Assembly (NCBI RefSeq): GCF_040741455.2
Contig: NZ_CP160328.2
Location: 310,001-374,000 of the forward strand
Origin: Snodgrassella alvi
GTDB lineage: Bacteria > Pseudomonadota > Gammaproteobacteria > Burkholderiales > Neisseriaceae
DNA: 64,000 nt
Direction: 5' to 3'
Shown here: piece by piece, positions 47,015 to 57,561 of the stretch
How positions within the stretch are numbered: position 1 is the stretch's first letter
How the letters are laid out: every line of letters starts with the position of its first letter
The notes under the pieces: model-generated
What the model saw: the letters and a program-made list of their open reading frames with translations, nothing else
What the model was told of the DNA's origin: nothing
Databases searched by the model: none
Translations under genes and position numbers: made by a program

Positions 47015-48106
47015 TTAACATCTCTGTAACCAGACACCTGATTCAATATGCGGCGTGAACGGAAACTGGTCAAACATCGCAGCCTGCCTTACCTGATGTG
47101 TTGTTAACAAGGTTTGTAGATTATCATGCAGGGTAACTGGGTTACAGGATACATAAATTATATTGTCGAATTTCTGTAATAGTTGCAGCGTGTCTGCATC
47201 AATACCGGCTCGTGGTGGATCCACAAATACCGTACTGAATTCATAATCAGCCAAATTAATCTGTTCGCTGACAAGACGCTTAAAATCTCTTACACCGGTA
47301 TAGGCTTCAGTAAATTCTTCAGCCGAAAGCCGTGCAATAGCTATATTCTGAATTTGGTTGGTATCTATATTCCAGCGGGCAGCCTGTACTGAGGTTTTTG
47401 ATACTTCGGTAGCCAGTACGCGGCGGAAATGACGTGCCAATGGCAAGGTAAAATTTCCATTACCGCAATAAAGCTCCAGTAAATCTCCCATATGAATAGC
47501 TTTCGCAACATTTGTCGCCCAGCTAAGCATCGACTCACACACTACTGCATTAGGCTGGGTAAAGCCACCTTCCAATTGTTTGTACTGAAACACTTCATTA
47601 TCTACGCTTAATCGTTCGATAACGTAATCGCGCTCAAGTACCACTTTTTGTCCACGGCTGCGTCCTATGATCTGAATACCCAGCTCAGAGGCTAAGACTT
47701 TAGCTGCCTGCATCCAGTCGTTATTCAGTTTTTTGTGATATATCAGGCTAACTAGCGTATCTCCAGCCAGTGTAGTTAAAAATTCTACCTGAAATAATCG
47801 TGATTTAAGTAACTCACTAGTCTGTATGCAATCAAGCAATACTGGCATCAGTGAATCGATATTTTTGTGAGCGACAGCAAAGTGCCGCAATTTTTGCACA
47901 TTACCATTACCAGCCTTTTCCCCTGGAGCAAACATGGCATAGCTGCATGTTTCGCCATCATGCCAGATGCGGAATTCAGCACGCATGCGATAATGTGATG
48001 CAGGTGAAGTAAAAACCTGCATCGCAGGAAAAGCACAGTCGGCAAATAATTTATTCAGATAAAATTGTTTCTCAGTAAGCTGTTGCTGGTAGGCGGCAGA
48101 GGTCAT
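47015..48106 (-). CDS. trmA: tRNA (uracil(54)-C5)-methyltransferase
   Basis: 363 residues, the TrmA length (without the N-terminal TRAM/iron-sulfur part of RlmD-type relatives). Makes ribothymidine at tRNA position 54. Seen: AEFRIWHDGETCSYAMFAPG near the start, GNGNFTLPLARHFRRVLATE (SAM site), VFVDPPRAGID and YVSCNPVTLHDN with the nucleophile Cys. ATG 48106. Shares the downstream terminator with aspS. Confidence 0.95.
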   Translation of the reverse strand: MTSAAYQQQLTEKQFYLNKLFADCAFPAMQVFTSPASHYRMRAEFRIWHDGETCSYAMFAPGEKAGNGNVQKLRHFAVAHKNIDSLMPVLLDCIQTSELLKSRLFQVEFLTTLAGDTLVSLIYHKKLNNDWMQAAKVLASELGIQIIGRSRGQKVVLERDYVIERLSVDNEVFQYKQLEGGFTQPNAVVCESMLSWATNVAKAIHMGDLLELYCGNGNFTLPLARHFRRVLATEVSKTSVQAARWNIDTNQIQNIAIARLSAEEFTEAYTGVRDFKRLVSEQINLADYEFSTVFVDPPRAGIDADTLQLLQKFDNIIYVSCNPVTLHDNLQTLLTTHQVRQAAMFDQFPFTPHIESGVWLQRC

Positions 48107-48156
48107 GGAGTTTTGTCAGGCAAAGCAAAAAGGGAGCCATTATAACAAACCCTTGT

Positions 48157-48873
48157 CTACTCCCGCACATCCCGCAGTGTTTGCTGACCATAATCGTCGG
48201 CAGCAATCATGGCCGCAATCTTCTGTGCGGTTTCGGCTGCACTCTGCAACTGGCTATTTGTTTTCATGTTAATAAAATTGTTTACCATGGGAAATTTGGC
48301 GGCATCAGCTGCACGGATGCATTGCTGCATATTGGTATCCACTACACCAGGTGCAATACTGGCAATACGCACGCGTGGATGCTGCTCCGCAGCAATGACA
48401 GCTGCATGCTGATCCAAAGCAGCCTTAGTTGCACCATATACACTCCAGCCGGCAATGGGATGGCGACCGGCACCGCTGCTGATATGGGCAATGCGTATAG
48501 AAGCTTTGGTGGCAGCTGCAATTACTGCATTAGTGAGCAGCATAGGCGCAGTGATGTTTACAGCTATGGCTTTGGAAATGGCATCACAGCCTTGCTGACC
48601 CGCCAGAGCATTTGGCTCCACTATTCCGGCATTATTTATCAGCGTGACCTCATTTTTATTTTCCAGTCCGTTTTGCCAGCTGGCCGATTGCACCAGTGTG
48701 GATATAGCTTCAGTATTGGCAAAATCAATAGCATATTGTAATAGCCTTTCCGGCGGATTATCCCAGCCATGGCGCGATAATCCGATCACCTTAACCTCTT
48801 GATTCAGATAATATTCAGCCAATGCGCGCCCCAATCCTCGGCTATGTCCAGTGATTATGACACAATTTTGCAT
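48157..48873 (-). CDS. Short-chain dehydrogenase/reductase
   Basis: About 238 residues from ATG 48873 (MQNCVIITGHSRGLGRALAE), with GGGAAATC as RBS; the open frame goes to 48903. Classical SDR: NAD(P)-binding TGHSRGLG, LINNAG at about 85, catalytic Ser (IAHISSGAGR), and YGATKAALDQH. The substrate is unknown; the form resembles sepiapterin reductase/YueD-like enzymes, a tentative comparison. Confidence 0.88.
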   Translation of the reverse strand: MQNCVIITGHSRGLGRALAEYYLNQEVKVIGLSRHGWDNPPERLLQYAIDFANTEAISTLVQSASWQNGLENKNEVTLINNAGIVEPNALAGQQGCDAISKAIAVNITAPMLLTNAVIAAATKASIRIAHISSGAGRHPIAGWSVYGATKAALDQHAAVIAAEQHPRVRIASIAPGVVDTNMQQCIRAADAAKFPMVNNFINMKTNSQLQSAAETAQKIAAMIAADDYGQQTLRDVRE

Positions 48874-49343
48874 ATTGATTTCCCTTTCCAGTATTTTGCT
48901 CATTCCATGCAGAAAAGAATATCTACTGAGCTAATCAAATTATATTTATTCTAAAACAGCCCCAGATAAATTTTCCAGCTAAAAGATAGCAAAAACAAAC
49001 TAATTTTTAACACTTACTGATATTTAATTTGTAAACATTGTTGATTCAACAATTTAATTAAATTTTGAATTAATATCTACACATAATATCGCTGAAATAA
49101 ATAAAATTTCTAACCCTTTGATTGGCTCGATTCTAATAAATTTTCTCATATAAAGCAGTAAATACATTATTGCTTTTACCTGATAAAAAAATTTAATTTA
49201 TAAATGAAAAATAATCTAATTCAAAGAGATGTGATTCAAAATTTATTTTTTTAATATAATAATATATTCAAAACGGTTGACAACAAATTTTTACATATTA
49301 AGATGCACTGTATTTATCAGATTGACACCAAAAGGAAATTTAT
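48874..49343. other. AT-rich spacer upstream of bioB
   Basis: About 470 bases between divergent genes, with no supported frame or RNA gene. It holds a promoter-like sequence for bioB at 49277-49304. Confidence 0.6.
49277..49304 (+). promoter_or_regulatory. Predicted bioB promoter
   Basis: Perfect -35 TTGACA (49277-49282), 16-base spacer, TAAGAT (49299-49304) as -10, about 40 bases before the bioB ATG. No BirA-type operator was recognised. Confidence 0.5.
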
Positions 49344-50393
49344 ATGTCATTAGGTGCTATTCGCCATAATTGGGCATTGCCGGAAGTTATGGAATTATTA
49401 AAATTGCCGTTTAATGATTTAATTTTTATGGCTCAAACTGTGCACAGACAGAATTTTCCTGCCAATCAAATACAAATATCTACACTTTTATCAATCAAAA
49501 CAGGTGCCTGTCCAGAAGATTGCAAGTATTGTCCCCAATCAGGCCATTATAATACCGGGCTGAATAAAGAAAAATTGCTTGAAGTACAGAAAGTAATTGA
49601 TAAAGCGAAAGCTGCTAAAGAAGCAGGCTCCACTCGTTTCTGCATGGGTGCAGCATGGAAGCATCCTACCATTAAAGATATGCACTATGTTTTGGAAATG
49701 GTAAAAGGAGTAAAAGCATTGGGAATGGAAACCTGTATGACATTGGGTAGTTTGACACAAGAACAGGCAACCGCCCTTGCCGATGCGGGATTGGACTACT
49801 ATAACCATAACCTTGATACTTCACCTGAATTTTATGGTCATATAATTACTACTCGTACTTATAGCGAAAGATTACAAACACTAGCTTATATCAGAGCAGC
49901 CGGTGTGAAAATTTGCTGTGGCGGCATTCTTGGCATGGGTGAGTCAATTAAAGATCGAGCAAATCTGTTAATTCAATTGGCCAACTTATCAGAACATCCA
50001 GAAAGTGTACCCATTAATAATTTAGTTAAGGTTAAAGGTACCCCACTGGAAAATGAAAAAGATATTGATCCGTTCGATTTTATTAGAGTCCTAGCTGTAG
50101 CCCGTATTATGATGCCAAAATCCCATGTTCGCTTATCCGCAGGACGGGAAAAGATGAATGAACAAACTCAAGCTCTTGCATTTTTAGCCGGCGCTAATTC
50201 ATTATTTTATGGTGATAGATTATTAACAACTGCAAATCCTCAGGTAGAAAAGGATCAGGCTCTTTTCCAGAAGCTCGGGATTATTCCAGAAAAACATGAG
50301 GATCACAGCGATGAAATTCATCTAGCAGCCATCGCTCAGGCCGTTAATGAACAAAGACAGATTAATAACTCAAATAAAACTTCAGTTTCCTAA
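49344..50393 (+). CDS. bioB: Biotin synthase
   Basis: 349 residues. Radical SAM enzyme inserting sulfur into dethiobiotin. The radical SAM cluster motif is in [16 protein letters not shown] (C-x3-C-x2-C), with [27 protein letters not shown] and [13 protein letters not shown] all typical. AAAGGAAAT precedes the ATG. It stands alone, apart from other bio genes, with base composition somewhat richer in AT than its neighbours. Confidence 0.97.
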   Translation: MSLGAIRHNWALPEVMELLKLPFNDLIFMAQTVHRQNFPANQIQISTLLSIKTGACPEDCKYCPQSGHYNTGLNKEKLLEVQKVIDKAKAAKEAGSTRFCMGAAWKHPTIKDMHYVLEMVKGVKALGMETCMTLGSLTQEQATALADAGLDYYNHNLDTSPEFYGHIITTRTYSERLQTLAYIRAAGVKICCGGILGMGESIKDRANLLIQLANLSEHPESVPINNLVKVKGTPLENEKDIDPFDFIRVLAVARIMMPKSHVRLSAGREKMNEQTQALAFLAGANSLFYGDRLLTTANPQVEKDQALFQKLGIIPEKHEDHSDEIHLAAIAQAVNEQRQINNSNKTSVS

Positions 50394-50601
50394 CTAGAAA
50401 TCAAAACCTAAAATTTTTTACCTGAAATTAAAAACATTTTTTTTCAATATCCTGCCATTAAATATAAGGATGAATATTTAATGTAATATCGTTCGATTTT
50501 TATTCAAAAATAATACTAATTTATAATAATGAGACATAATTTATTCACTTGGATCAAATTGATTTATAGTAAGATAAAGTGCATTAATTTTGTTTTGACT
50601 T

Positions 50602-51357
50602 ATGAATACCTTAATGACCACGCCCCCATTACCACATAAAACGATTACTTTCTTAAAACAACTTAATATACATAATGTGGAAGATTTGCGGCGCCGTGGC
50701 CCGATTACAACTTTTTTACAACTGCGAAATATTAGTACAGGTACTACTGAAAGAGTATTATGGCAACTGATTGCACTGGCTGAAAACTGTAATGCTCAAA
50801 GCATAGGCACAGAAGAGAAAGAATATTGGCGACAACAACTCAAACAACATTCGCCAGTAGCAATATTTCCAGCAAAAGAAAACATGGAATCTTGGATGCG
50901 TCATGCATTAATGGCAGCGCATCAGGCACAGTTATTGGATGAAGTACCTGTTGGCGCGGTAGTTGTTTATAAAAATAATATTATTGGTCTAGGCTACAAT
51001 CGTTGTATCACTGATCATAATGTGAGTCATCACGCGGAAATTCAGGCACTGACAGAAGCAAGCCAAACACAAAAGAACTATCGTTTACAGGAATGTGATG
51101 TTTACGTGACTCTTGAGCCTTGTGCCATGTGTGCAAGCGCTTTGATTCAGGCTCGAGTACATAGAGTTATTTATGGCGCCGCAGAACCCAAAACTGGTGC
51201 GGCCGGCAGTGTGGTAGATTTATTTGCCGATCGCCGGTTTAATCAGCACACTGCCATTCTAGGCGGAATAATGGAATCAGAATCGCGACAAATAATACAA
51301 CAGTTTTTCTGTAAAAGGCGTTCATCTTCTCTTTCTACAGAAGACAATTCAATCTGA
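50602..51357 (+). CDS. tadA: tRNA-specific adenosine deaminase with TfoX-C-like N-terminal domain
   Basis: 251 residues, about 90 more than plain TadA. The C-terminal ~155 residues are the cytidine/deoxycytidylate deaminase fold: HHAEIQALTEA (zinc His and catalytic Glu) and TLEPCAMCASALIQ (two zinc Cys). It converts A34 to inosine in tRNA-Arg. The N-terminal ~75 residues (LKQLNIHNVEDLRRRGPITT) resemble the helical TfoX C-terminal domain, a fusion I associate with Neisseriaceae TadA. Start ATG 50602. Confidence 0.92.
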   Translation: MNTLMTTPPLPHKTITFLKQLNIHNVEDLRRRGPITTFLQLRNISTGTTERVLWQLIALAENCNAQSIGTEEKEYWRQQLKQHSPVAIFPAKENMESWMRHALMAAHQAQLLDEVPVGAVVVYKNNIIGLGYNRCITDHNVSHHAEIQALTEASQTQKNYRLQECDVYVTLEPCAMCASALIQARVHRVIYGAAEPKTGAAGSVVDLFADRRFNQHTAILGGIMESESRQIIQQFFCKRRSSSLSTEDNSI

Positions 51358-51429
51358 ACTATAGATAAATATTTGAATAATTACTGCCGCGTTTGCATCT
51401 TAAATATGTATCATTTATTCTATTATCAA

Positions 51430-52203
51430 TCACATCAAATCGTAGCCAAATTTACCAATCATAATACATAGTAGAACAATAAATCCTTTGCGTAGTAATT
51501 TAGTACCGCCACGCATGGCCAGTCTGGCTCCAATTAGCCCGCCCGTTAAATTAGCTATGGCCAGAGGAATTGCCCAATGCCATATTACATAGTGATGAGG
51601 TATAAAAAAGCACAAAGCCGCCAAATTTGTGGTCAGGTTGATAACTTTGGATGAAGCAGTAGCAGTAATAAAATCAAAAGCGAAAAACCGCACAAACACA
51701 AAAGCCAGTAAACTGCCAGTGCCTGGACCAAAAACGCCATCGTACAGGCCGATAAGGGCGCCGATTATCAAACCATGTATGTATTCGCTCTTAGTAAGTA
51801 CACTTTGGCGTTCAACCTGTCCAAGATCTTTTTTCAGAAATGTATATGCCGCCATTACGATTAAAATAATCAGAATAGACGGCTTCATCCATGACGTTGG
51901 CAGGTATACAACAATATGAGAGCCCAGATACGAAAAACCAAACGCAAGTACAGCTGCAGGTATCAGCATAGCCCAAGGTACGGATATGCGGCGAGTATAT
52001 TGAGCAGCGGCCACTAATGTGCCACTGGCTGAAGCGAATTTATTCACACCCAAAACAACTGGAGCGGGAGTTTGTGCTGGCAGTACACCAAAGAGACCTG
52101 GTATCTGTAACAGTCCACCCCCACCCACTGCAGCATCCATCAGACCGGCACTAAATCCTAGAATTAACAGCCACCAAATATGGGCATCATTTAACCAATC
52201 CAC
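51430..52203 (-). CDS. TSUP (TauE/SafE) family membrane transporter
   Basis: 257 residues, about eight membrane helices. Family patterns GFSAGLMDAAVGGGGLLQIPG near the start, and IGALIGLYDGVFGPGTGSLLAF at the middle repeat. TSUP proteins export sulfite or related organosulfur anions; the substrate here is unknown. It lies 12 bases after the CNP1-like gene on the same strand, and is convergent with tadA. Confidence 0.9.
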   Translation of the reverse strand: MDWLNDAHIWWLLILGFSAGLMDAAVGGGGLLQIPGLFGVLPAQTPAPVVLGVNKFASASGTLVAAAQYTRRISVPWAMLIPAAVLAFGFSYLGSHIVVYLPTSWMKPSILIILIVMAAYTFLKKDLGQVERQSVLTKSEYIHGLIIGALIGLYDGVFGPGTGSLLAFVFVRFFAFDFITATASSKVINLTTNLAALCFFIPHHYVIWHWAIPLAIANLTGGLIGARLAMRGGTKLLRKGFIVLLCIMIGKFGYDLM

Positions 52204-52215
52204 ATATCTTCCTGT

Positions 52216-52746
52216 CTAGCGCATAGCGCGAGTTGTGATGCGCTGCATTAATTCTTCGTGGTTACGAGGCAAACCGTCTTCACAGAAGGTCTGATACAGT
52301 ACAGAGCGCACTCTATCCAGTTCATTCAGTGAAGTGCCGATTACTTTCCATTGGCCATTGCGTGGCTGGATCCAGCGTTTGTTAACATCATTACCAAAGC
52401 CGAATACTTTCATGCGTCGTGTAGGACAATGAATCGCTTCTGCTGAAAGATTGTTAATGCCCTGCGCAGATTGCTGATTCAGAATATAGTGCACAGTTCG
52501 ATCGGGATTGATGGAAATGCTGTTGAGCAAAAGCTTGGGGTGGCCGCTGTAAGTCTGGTTGATATATACATCTACCCACTGCTGGTTACCAGCAGGATAA
52601 GCGGGTAATGGTACAGCCTGCTCTTCCCATGCCTGATTTTCGTCTGGACCTATATAGTGTTCGTTATATAAGGTTTCCTTTCGTGCCAGTGCTAGAGCAC
52701 ATACACCAAGTAATAGGGTTGCAAGCACGGTTTTGGCAATATTCAT
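52216..52746 (-). CDS. CNP1-like family exported protein
   Basis: About 176 residues. Signal peptide MNIAKTVLATLLLGVCALALA; mature part with ENQAWEEQAVPLPAYP near its start, SISINPDRTVHYILNQQSAQG and EAIHCPTRRMKVFG with a conserved Cys pair (second in FCEDGLP). Matches the uncharacterised CNP1-like family found in Betaproteobacteria. ATG 52746 chosen over a TTG at 52752. Probably cotranscribed with the TSUP gene. Confidence 0.85.
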   Translation of the reverse strand: MNIAKTVLATLLLGVCALALARKETLYNEHYIGPDENQAWEEQAVPLPAYPAGNQQWVDVYINQTYSGHPKLLLNSISINPDRTVHYILNQQSAQGINNLSAEAIHCPTRRMKVFGFGNDVNKRWIQPRNGQWKVIGTSLNELDRVRSVLYQTFCEDGLPRNHEELMQRITTRAMR

Positions 52747-52820
52747 ACCCAATTCTCCGGAACTGAATATCTATTCAGTATTCTTGATTATGAAATCGTT
52801 CGGTACATAGCAGCTAATTT

Positions 52821-52854
52821 TCAGGCTGTCTACCTTTTCGAACAGACAGCCTGA
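52821..52854. terminator. Stem-loop downstream of adk
   Basis: TCAGGCTGTCT (52821-52831) pairs with AGACAGCCTGA (52844-52854), perfect 11-bp stem, 12-nt loop. It lies 14 bases after the adk stop. No good T run, so the terminator call is moderate. Confidence 0.55.
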
Positions 52855-52867
52855 TGGTTTACTGATA

Positions 52868-53539
<672 letters not shown>

Positions 53540-53574
53540 TTAAATAAAAGATAAACTGTTCAGATTTGATGTTG

Positions 53575-54333
53575 TCAGTTTGTCCAGCTGGCACGTACGC
53601 GTTCAAGATCAGCTGCTGTATCCACGCCAGCCGCCGGTGCGTGAGAGGTAATTTGTACTGCGATACTAAAACCATGCCATAACACCCGTAGCTGCTCCAG
53701 TGACTCAATTTGTTCCAATGGTGATGGAGTTAGCTCAGTATATTGGTGCAGAAACTGTACCCGATAGCCATATATACCGATATGCCGGTACACGGAGATA
53801 TCCGTAGGCATTACTTCAGCGCCGCTACGCATTAGTTCCCGCGGCCATGGTATCGGGGCACGGCTGAAATAAAGGGCATTATTTTGATTGTTCAGCACAA
53901 CCTTAACGCAATTCGCATCGGTAAAATCAGCGTAATCAGTTAATTTGTGTGCAGCGGTAGCCATGGGAGCCTTGCTTTGCGCCAACTGCATAGCCACAGC
54001 ATTTATTAGCTCTGGTTCAATCAGTGGCTCATCCCCTTGCACATTGATAACACAATCCTGATCAGCCAAATTCAAAATCCTTGCAGCCTCAGCCAGCCGA
54101 GTAGTACCACTTTCATGCTCGGTGGCTGTTAGCACTGCTTCAATTCCATGCGCCTGACAGACAGCCTGAATATCTGCGTGGTCTGTAGCTACAACAATTC
54201 TGTCTGCATTACTTAGTTGCGCACGCTCGGCTACGCGTACCACCATTGGTTTACCATGGATATCTGCTAAAGCCTTATTAGGCAGACGGCTGGAAGACAA
54301 ACGAGCCGGAATTAATACGATAAAATTACTCAT
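53575..54333 (-). CDS. kdsB: 3-deoxy-manno-octulosonate cytidylyltransferase
   Basis: 252 residues. Activates Kdo as CMP-Kdo for LPS inner core synthesis. Seen: [49 protein letters not shown] and [12 protein letters not shown]. The ATG at 54333 overlaps the stop of the preceding Trm112-like gene (54330), so the two are coupled; the kdsB partner lpxK lies upstream. Confidence 0.97.
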   Translation of the reverse strand: MSNFIVLIPARLSSSRLPNKALADIHGKPMVVRVAERAQLSNADRIVVATDHADIQAVCQAHGIEAVLTATEHESGTTRLAEAARILNLADQDCVINVQGDEPLIEPELINAVAMQLAQSKAPMATAAHKLTDYADFTDANCVKVVLNNQNNALYFSRAPIPWPRELMRSGAEVMPTDISVYRHIGIYGYRVQFLHQYTELTPSPLEQIESLEQLRVLWHGFSIAVQITSHAPAAGVDTAADLERVRASWTN

Positions 54334-54518
54334 GCGCTAGCCGCACATTCTTCATCTGATAGCTGACGCGCCTCATTAATCAGCATATAGGGAATACCAT
54401 CTTTAATCGGAAAAGCCAGACGAGATGCCCGACACCACAGTTCCTGTTGCTGTGCATGCCATTGTAGTTTCCCTTTACATTCGGGGCATACCAGAATATC
54501 CAAGTATTTTTGATCCAT
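54330..54518 (-). CDS. Trm112/YcaR family small protein
   Basis: 62 residues from ATG 54518 ([18 protein letters not shown]), with AAGGA as RBS; the frame is open to 54548. Zinc-ribbon-like start with CPEC and a second Cys in LWCRAS, and the conserved [14 protein letters not shown]. These proteins occur between lpxK and kdsB in many proteobacteria. The molecular role in bacteria is not established. Confidence 0.93.
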   Translation of the reverse strand: MDQKYLDILVCPECKGKLQWHAQQQELWCRASRLAFPIKDGIPYMLINEARQLSDEECAASA

Positions 54519-54812
54519 TTTTAGTCCTTCATACCACTGTGGTGGCAAGCTATATCTTTATTGATTCGGATTGTATTTGAATCAGGCACAGACGCTTAAT
54601 TAATTTTCAATCACAATCATCAATGACTTTACCATATAACGGAATAGTGAGACAGTACACATTTTTCTATCCGATATGTACTCATCCTGCTTTATGCTGA
54701 TTACGCTCTCGTGCAAATGAGGCAATTGATATCAGCCAAGATGCTATCCCAGAACAAATTTTACCAGCAGCCAGTGCTGATGGCATCTGTTTAATCAAAT
54801 AACTATTGGAAT
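54519..54812 (-). other. Spacer between lpxK and the Trm112-like gene
   Basis: About 290 bases. On the minus strand a 34-codon frame at 54786-54682 (starts MPSALAAGKICSGIASWLIS) is open, but it has no ribosome binding site. It may be the remnant of a gene that in relatives lies in this position; I see nothing else here. Confidence 0.35.
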
Positions 54813-55853
54813 TTATGGGCGCTGTTGTAGTTGTAATTCAGTCTGAATAAACTGCGCTAAATCAGGACATATCTGTGCAGAGAGCGGTAAAACCCAGATG
54901 TTGTTTGGCATAGGGGTGGTAAGTTTAACTGCGTCCTTTTCGGTGATAAATACCACGTCCGCCTCTGGCCAGTCTGCCGATTCAATGCTGACATGATCAT
55001 TTAGTGCTACGGTTTGTATAAGCTCAATCCCCAAGTTTTGCAATGCCAGAAAAAAACGCTGCGGACGCCCTATGGCTGCTATGGCAGCACAATGTTTGCC
55101 GCTAAATTCTTGAGCCTGTGCTGTACGATGCGGCTCATTTAAAGAATAAAAAGCGCCATAATTGATTGAGCTATACCCTTTCCATTGGTTATTTATGATT
55201 AGCCCCGCTTGTTTGGCCTGTTGTATAGATTGCTGGTTACCCTGACTAAAAATAATACCATTTACGTATTGCAGCCGGCGTAAAGGTTCACGTAAAGGAC
55301 CATTTGGCAGTACATCCATTTTTCTGCCGATATCAGCAGATGGAAAAACCACGATTTCCATATCTCGTTTCAAAGCATAATGCTGTAGGCCGTCATCACT
55401 AATCAGGAGCTGTATGTCTGGGTAGGCAGCTAGCAGTGCTTGGCCGGCAGCTTCACGTGTGGTGGCCACTGCAATTGGTGCCTGTGTTTGCTGAAACAGC
55501 ATTAGCGGTTCATCTCCGGCCTCACTGACAACAGTGCCATTCTCAACAATAACAGTCTTCTTACTGCTGCGCCCATATCCCCGGCTGATAATACCTACTT
55601 TTATTTGTCGCGCCTGCAGTGCCTTTACCAAAGCCGCTACAAGCGGTGTCTTACCTACTCCACCAACATGGATATTGCCAATCACCACTACAGGGCATGG
55701 CAATTTGGTGCTAGATAATATACCTGTCCGATAAAATAATCGACGCAGCCAGGTTATGGTCTGAAAGATTCTGGCAAGCGGCCACAATGCGATACTCAAA
55801 GCCATTTGAGGATGCTGCCAGTGACGCTGTATTAAACCGGCTAACCAGTCCAT
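54813..55853 (-). CDS. lpxK: Tetraacyldisaccharide 4'-kinase
   Basis: 346 residues. Phosphorylates lipid A precursor (lipid IV-A formation) at the inner membrane. One N-terminal membrane segment (MALSIALWPLARIFQTITWL), Walker A-type VIGNIHVGGVGKTPLVAAL, then ISRGYGRSSKK, and LISDDGLQHYALKRDMEIVV, all typical. Upstream of the Trm112-like and kdsB genes on the same strand. Confidence 0.96.
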   Translation of the reverse strand: MDWLAGLIQRHWQHPQMALSIALWPLARIFQTITWLRRLFYRTGILSSTKLPCPVVVIGNIHVGGVGKTPLVAALVKALQARQIKVGIISRGYGRSSKKTVIVENGTVVSEAGDEPLMLFQQTQAPIAVATTREAAGQALLAAYPDIQLLISDDGLQHYALKRDMEIVVFPSADIGRKMDVLPNGPLREPLRRLQYVNGIIFSQGNQQSIQQAKQAGLIINNQWKGYSSINYGAFYSLNEPHRTAQAQEFSGKHCAAIAAIGRPQRFFLALQNLGIELIQTVALNDHVSIESADWPEADVVFITEKDAVKLTTPMPNNIWVLPLSAQICPDLAQFIQTELQLQQRP

Positions 55854-55972
55854 GTTGTGGCTCTCAACGATAAAATACTACTATACCATGGCGCGCAGAC
55901 GGAACTGAAACTCAACATAAAAGTCCGTATAATATTCAGCTAATAAATTTGCAAAAAATAATGGTGTCTTCT

Positions 55973-57325
55973 ATGTCTGAATTCTTTGCGCCTGCGGCGC
56001 TGAGTGTTTCTGAGCTAAACGCATGTGCGCGGCAGTTGCTCGAAGAGAATCTGATTGGTCTGTGGGTAGGCGGAGAAGTTTCCAATCTTACCCGTGCAGC
56101 CAGTGGACATTATTATTTTTCTCTGAAAGATGCGCGCGCGCAGGTTCGCTGTGTATTGTTTAAAGGTGTAGCACAGCAAATGAGCCAGCCATTGCAAGAG
56201 GGTGATCATCTGGAAGTTTCCGGCAAAATCAGTATTTATGAAGCCCGTGGAGAATTTCAGATTACCGTTAATGCCGTACGCCATAAAGGCTTGGGACAGT
56301 TATACGAAGCTTACGAACGACTCAAGCAACAATTAACAGTTGAAGGCCTGTTTTCAGCCGAACGTAAACGTCCGTTACCTGCTCATCCGAAGGTAGTCGG
56401 CGTGGTAACCAGTCTGGCGGCTGCAGCTTTACGCGATGTGGTGACAACTTTACGCCGTCGTCATAGTGGTATTCGTGTGATTGTTTACCCTACAGCGGTA
56501 CAGGGAGCCGGCAGTGAAATGCAGATTGCAGCGGCTATTGCCAGTGCCAATCAGCATGCTCAAGCAGATGTACTGATTGTCTGTCGTGGTGGTGGCAGTA
56601 TTGAGGATCTATGGTCTTACAATGAGGAAATGGTTGTTCGTGCTGTAGCCGATAGCATTATTCCGACCGTGAGTGGTGTGGGTCATGAAACTGATTTCAC
56701 CCTGACAGATTTCGCCGCCGATGTGCGCGCGCCTACGCCCACTGCTGCCGCAGAACTGGTTAGCCCAGATATGGCACAATTGCGGCGCAATGTCGCTTTA
56801 TTGCAGACCCGTGTCTATCAAATACTGCAGCAACGCTATTATGATGCTTCACAAAGGCTTGACTGGCTGGCACGTCAATTAAGACACCCACAGCAAAATT
56901 GGCAGCAACAACATCAGCAATTATCTGATATGCAGCGCGTATTGCAGCTCAGCATGCAGCGGCAATTCAGGCAGCACCAGCAAAATCTTTTACAGCAACA
57001 GCACCTTTTAAACAATCTGCGGCCTCAGACTGACCATGCGCACCAGAGGCTTGTTTTTCAATATCAGCAATTGCAGCAGTTATGGCAACATATTCTGCTA
57101 CAGGCACAGCAAAGACTACAACAGCAGAATTCGTTACTTGAGGCTGTATCACCTTTGCAGATTTTGGCCAGAGGTTATAGTGTGGTAACCAATCAGCGTG
57201 GGCATATCGTTAGTGATGGTAACAAACTGAAAACCGGTCAGTTTCTTAATATTCGTTTTGCCAGCGGCGAGCGCAGTGTACAGGTCGCTCCACCCAAAGT
57301 TCAATCGGATTTATTTGATAACTGA
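55973..57325 (+). CDS. xseA: Exodeoxyribonuclease VII large subunit
   Basis: About 450 residues. Degrades single-stranded DNA. N-terminal OB-fold (LIGLWVGGEVSNLTRAASGH), catalytic core with VVGVVTSLAAAALRDV and VCRGGGSIEDLWSYNEE, VGHETDFTLTDFAADVRAPT, then a long Gln/His-rich coiled coil (QQHQQLSDMQRVLQLSMQRQ). ATG 55973 (MSEFFAPAALSVSELN) matches relatives; ATG 55961 and TTG 55949 are alternatives. Confidence 0.95.
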   Translation: MSEFFAPAALSVSELNACARQLLEENLIGLWVGGEVSNLTRAASGHYYFSLKDARAQVRCVLFKGVAQQMSQPLQEGDHLEVSGKISIYEARGEFQITVNAVRHKGLGQLYEAYERLKQQLTVEGLFSAERKRPLPAHPKVVGVVTSLAAAALRDVVTTLRRRHSGIRVIVYPTAVQGAGSEMQIAAAIASANQHAQADVLIVCRGGGSIEDLWSYNEEMVVRAVADSIIPTVSGVGHETDFTLTDFAADVRAPTPTAAAELVSPDMAQLRRNVALLQTRVYQILQQRYYDASQRLDWLARQLRHPQQNWQQQHQQLSDMQRVLQLSMQRQFRQHQQNLLQQQHLLNNLRPQTDHAHQRLVFQYQQLQQLWQHILLQAQQRLQQQNSLLEAVSPLQILARGYSVVTNQRGHIVSDGNKLKTGQFLNIRFASGERSVQVAPPKVQSDLFDN

Positions 57326-57474
57326 ATTGGAATTCTAAGATAGCAATTCTGACGCAAAAGGATGAGAATAAAAGCTTATTAGCGTCCATTCATATCGCTG
57401 TCTGTTAGCTGATCAAGGTTTGAAACCGATTTCACGCAATCCTGATTTTCAGAATCTCAAGCCACTACTCATTG

Positions 57475-57510
57475 AAAAAACTTTTGATAAAAATATACCT
57501 TATCAAAAGT
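57475..57510 (-). terminator. Terminator of the DUF815 gene
   Basis: ACTTTTGATAA (57480-57490) pairs perfectly with TTATCAAAAGT (57500-57510). On the minus strand the stem is followed by a T7 run (plus-strand AAAAAA at 57475-57480), so it ends the DUF815 gene, 50 bases upstream. The palindrome may also serve xseA. Confidence 0.8.
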
Positions 57511-57561
57511 CTTATGTTTGTTTAGAGACACCAATATATCAACGATTAAAGCTGTCAATAC

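Noticed and set aside
48181-48741. 186-codon plus-strand frame opposite the SDR gene
   Set aside because: Antisense to a gene with complete SDR motifs; Cys/His/Gly-rich nonsense composition.
52821-52854. Neisserial DNA uptake sequences in terminators
   Set aside because: Hairpins here contain CAGCCTGA, CTGTCTG and CTGCCTG stretches that resemble uptake sequence dialects, but no identical 10-12-mer recurs through the window, so I do not claim uptake signals.
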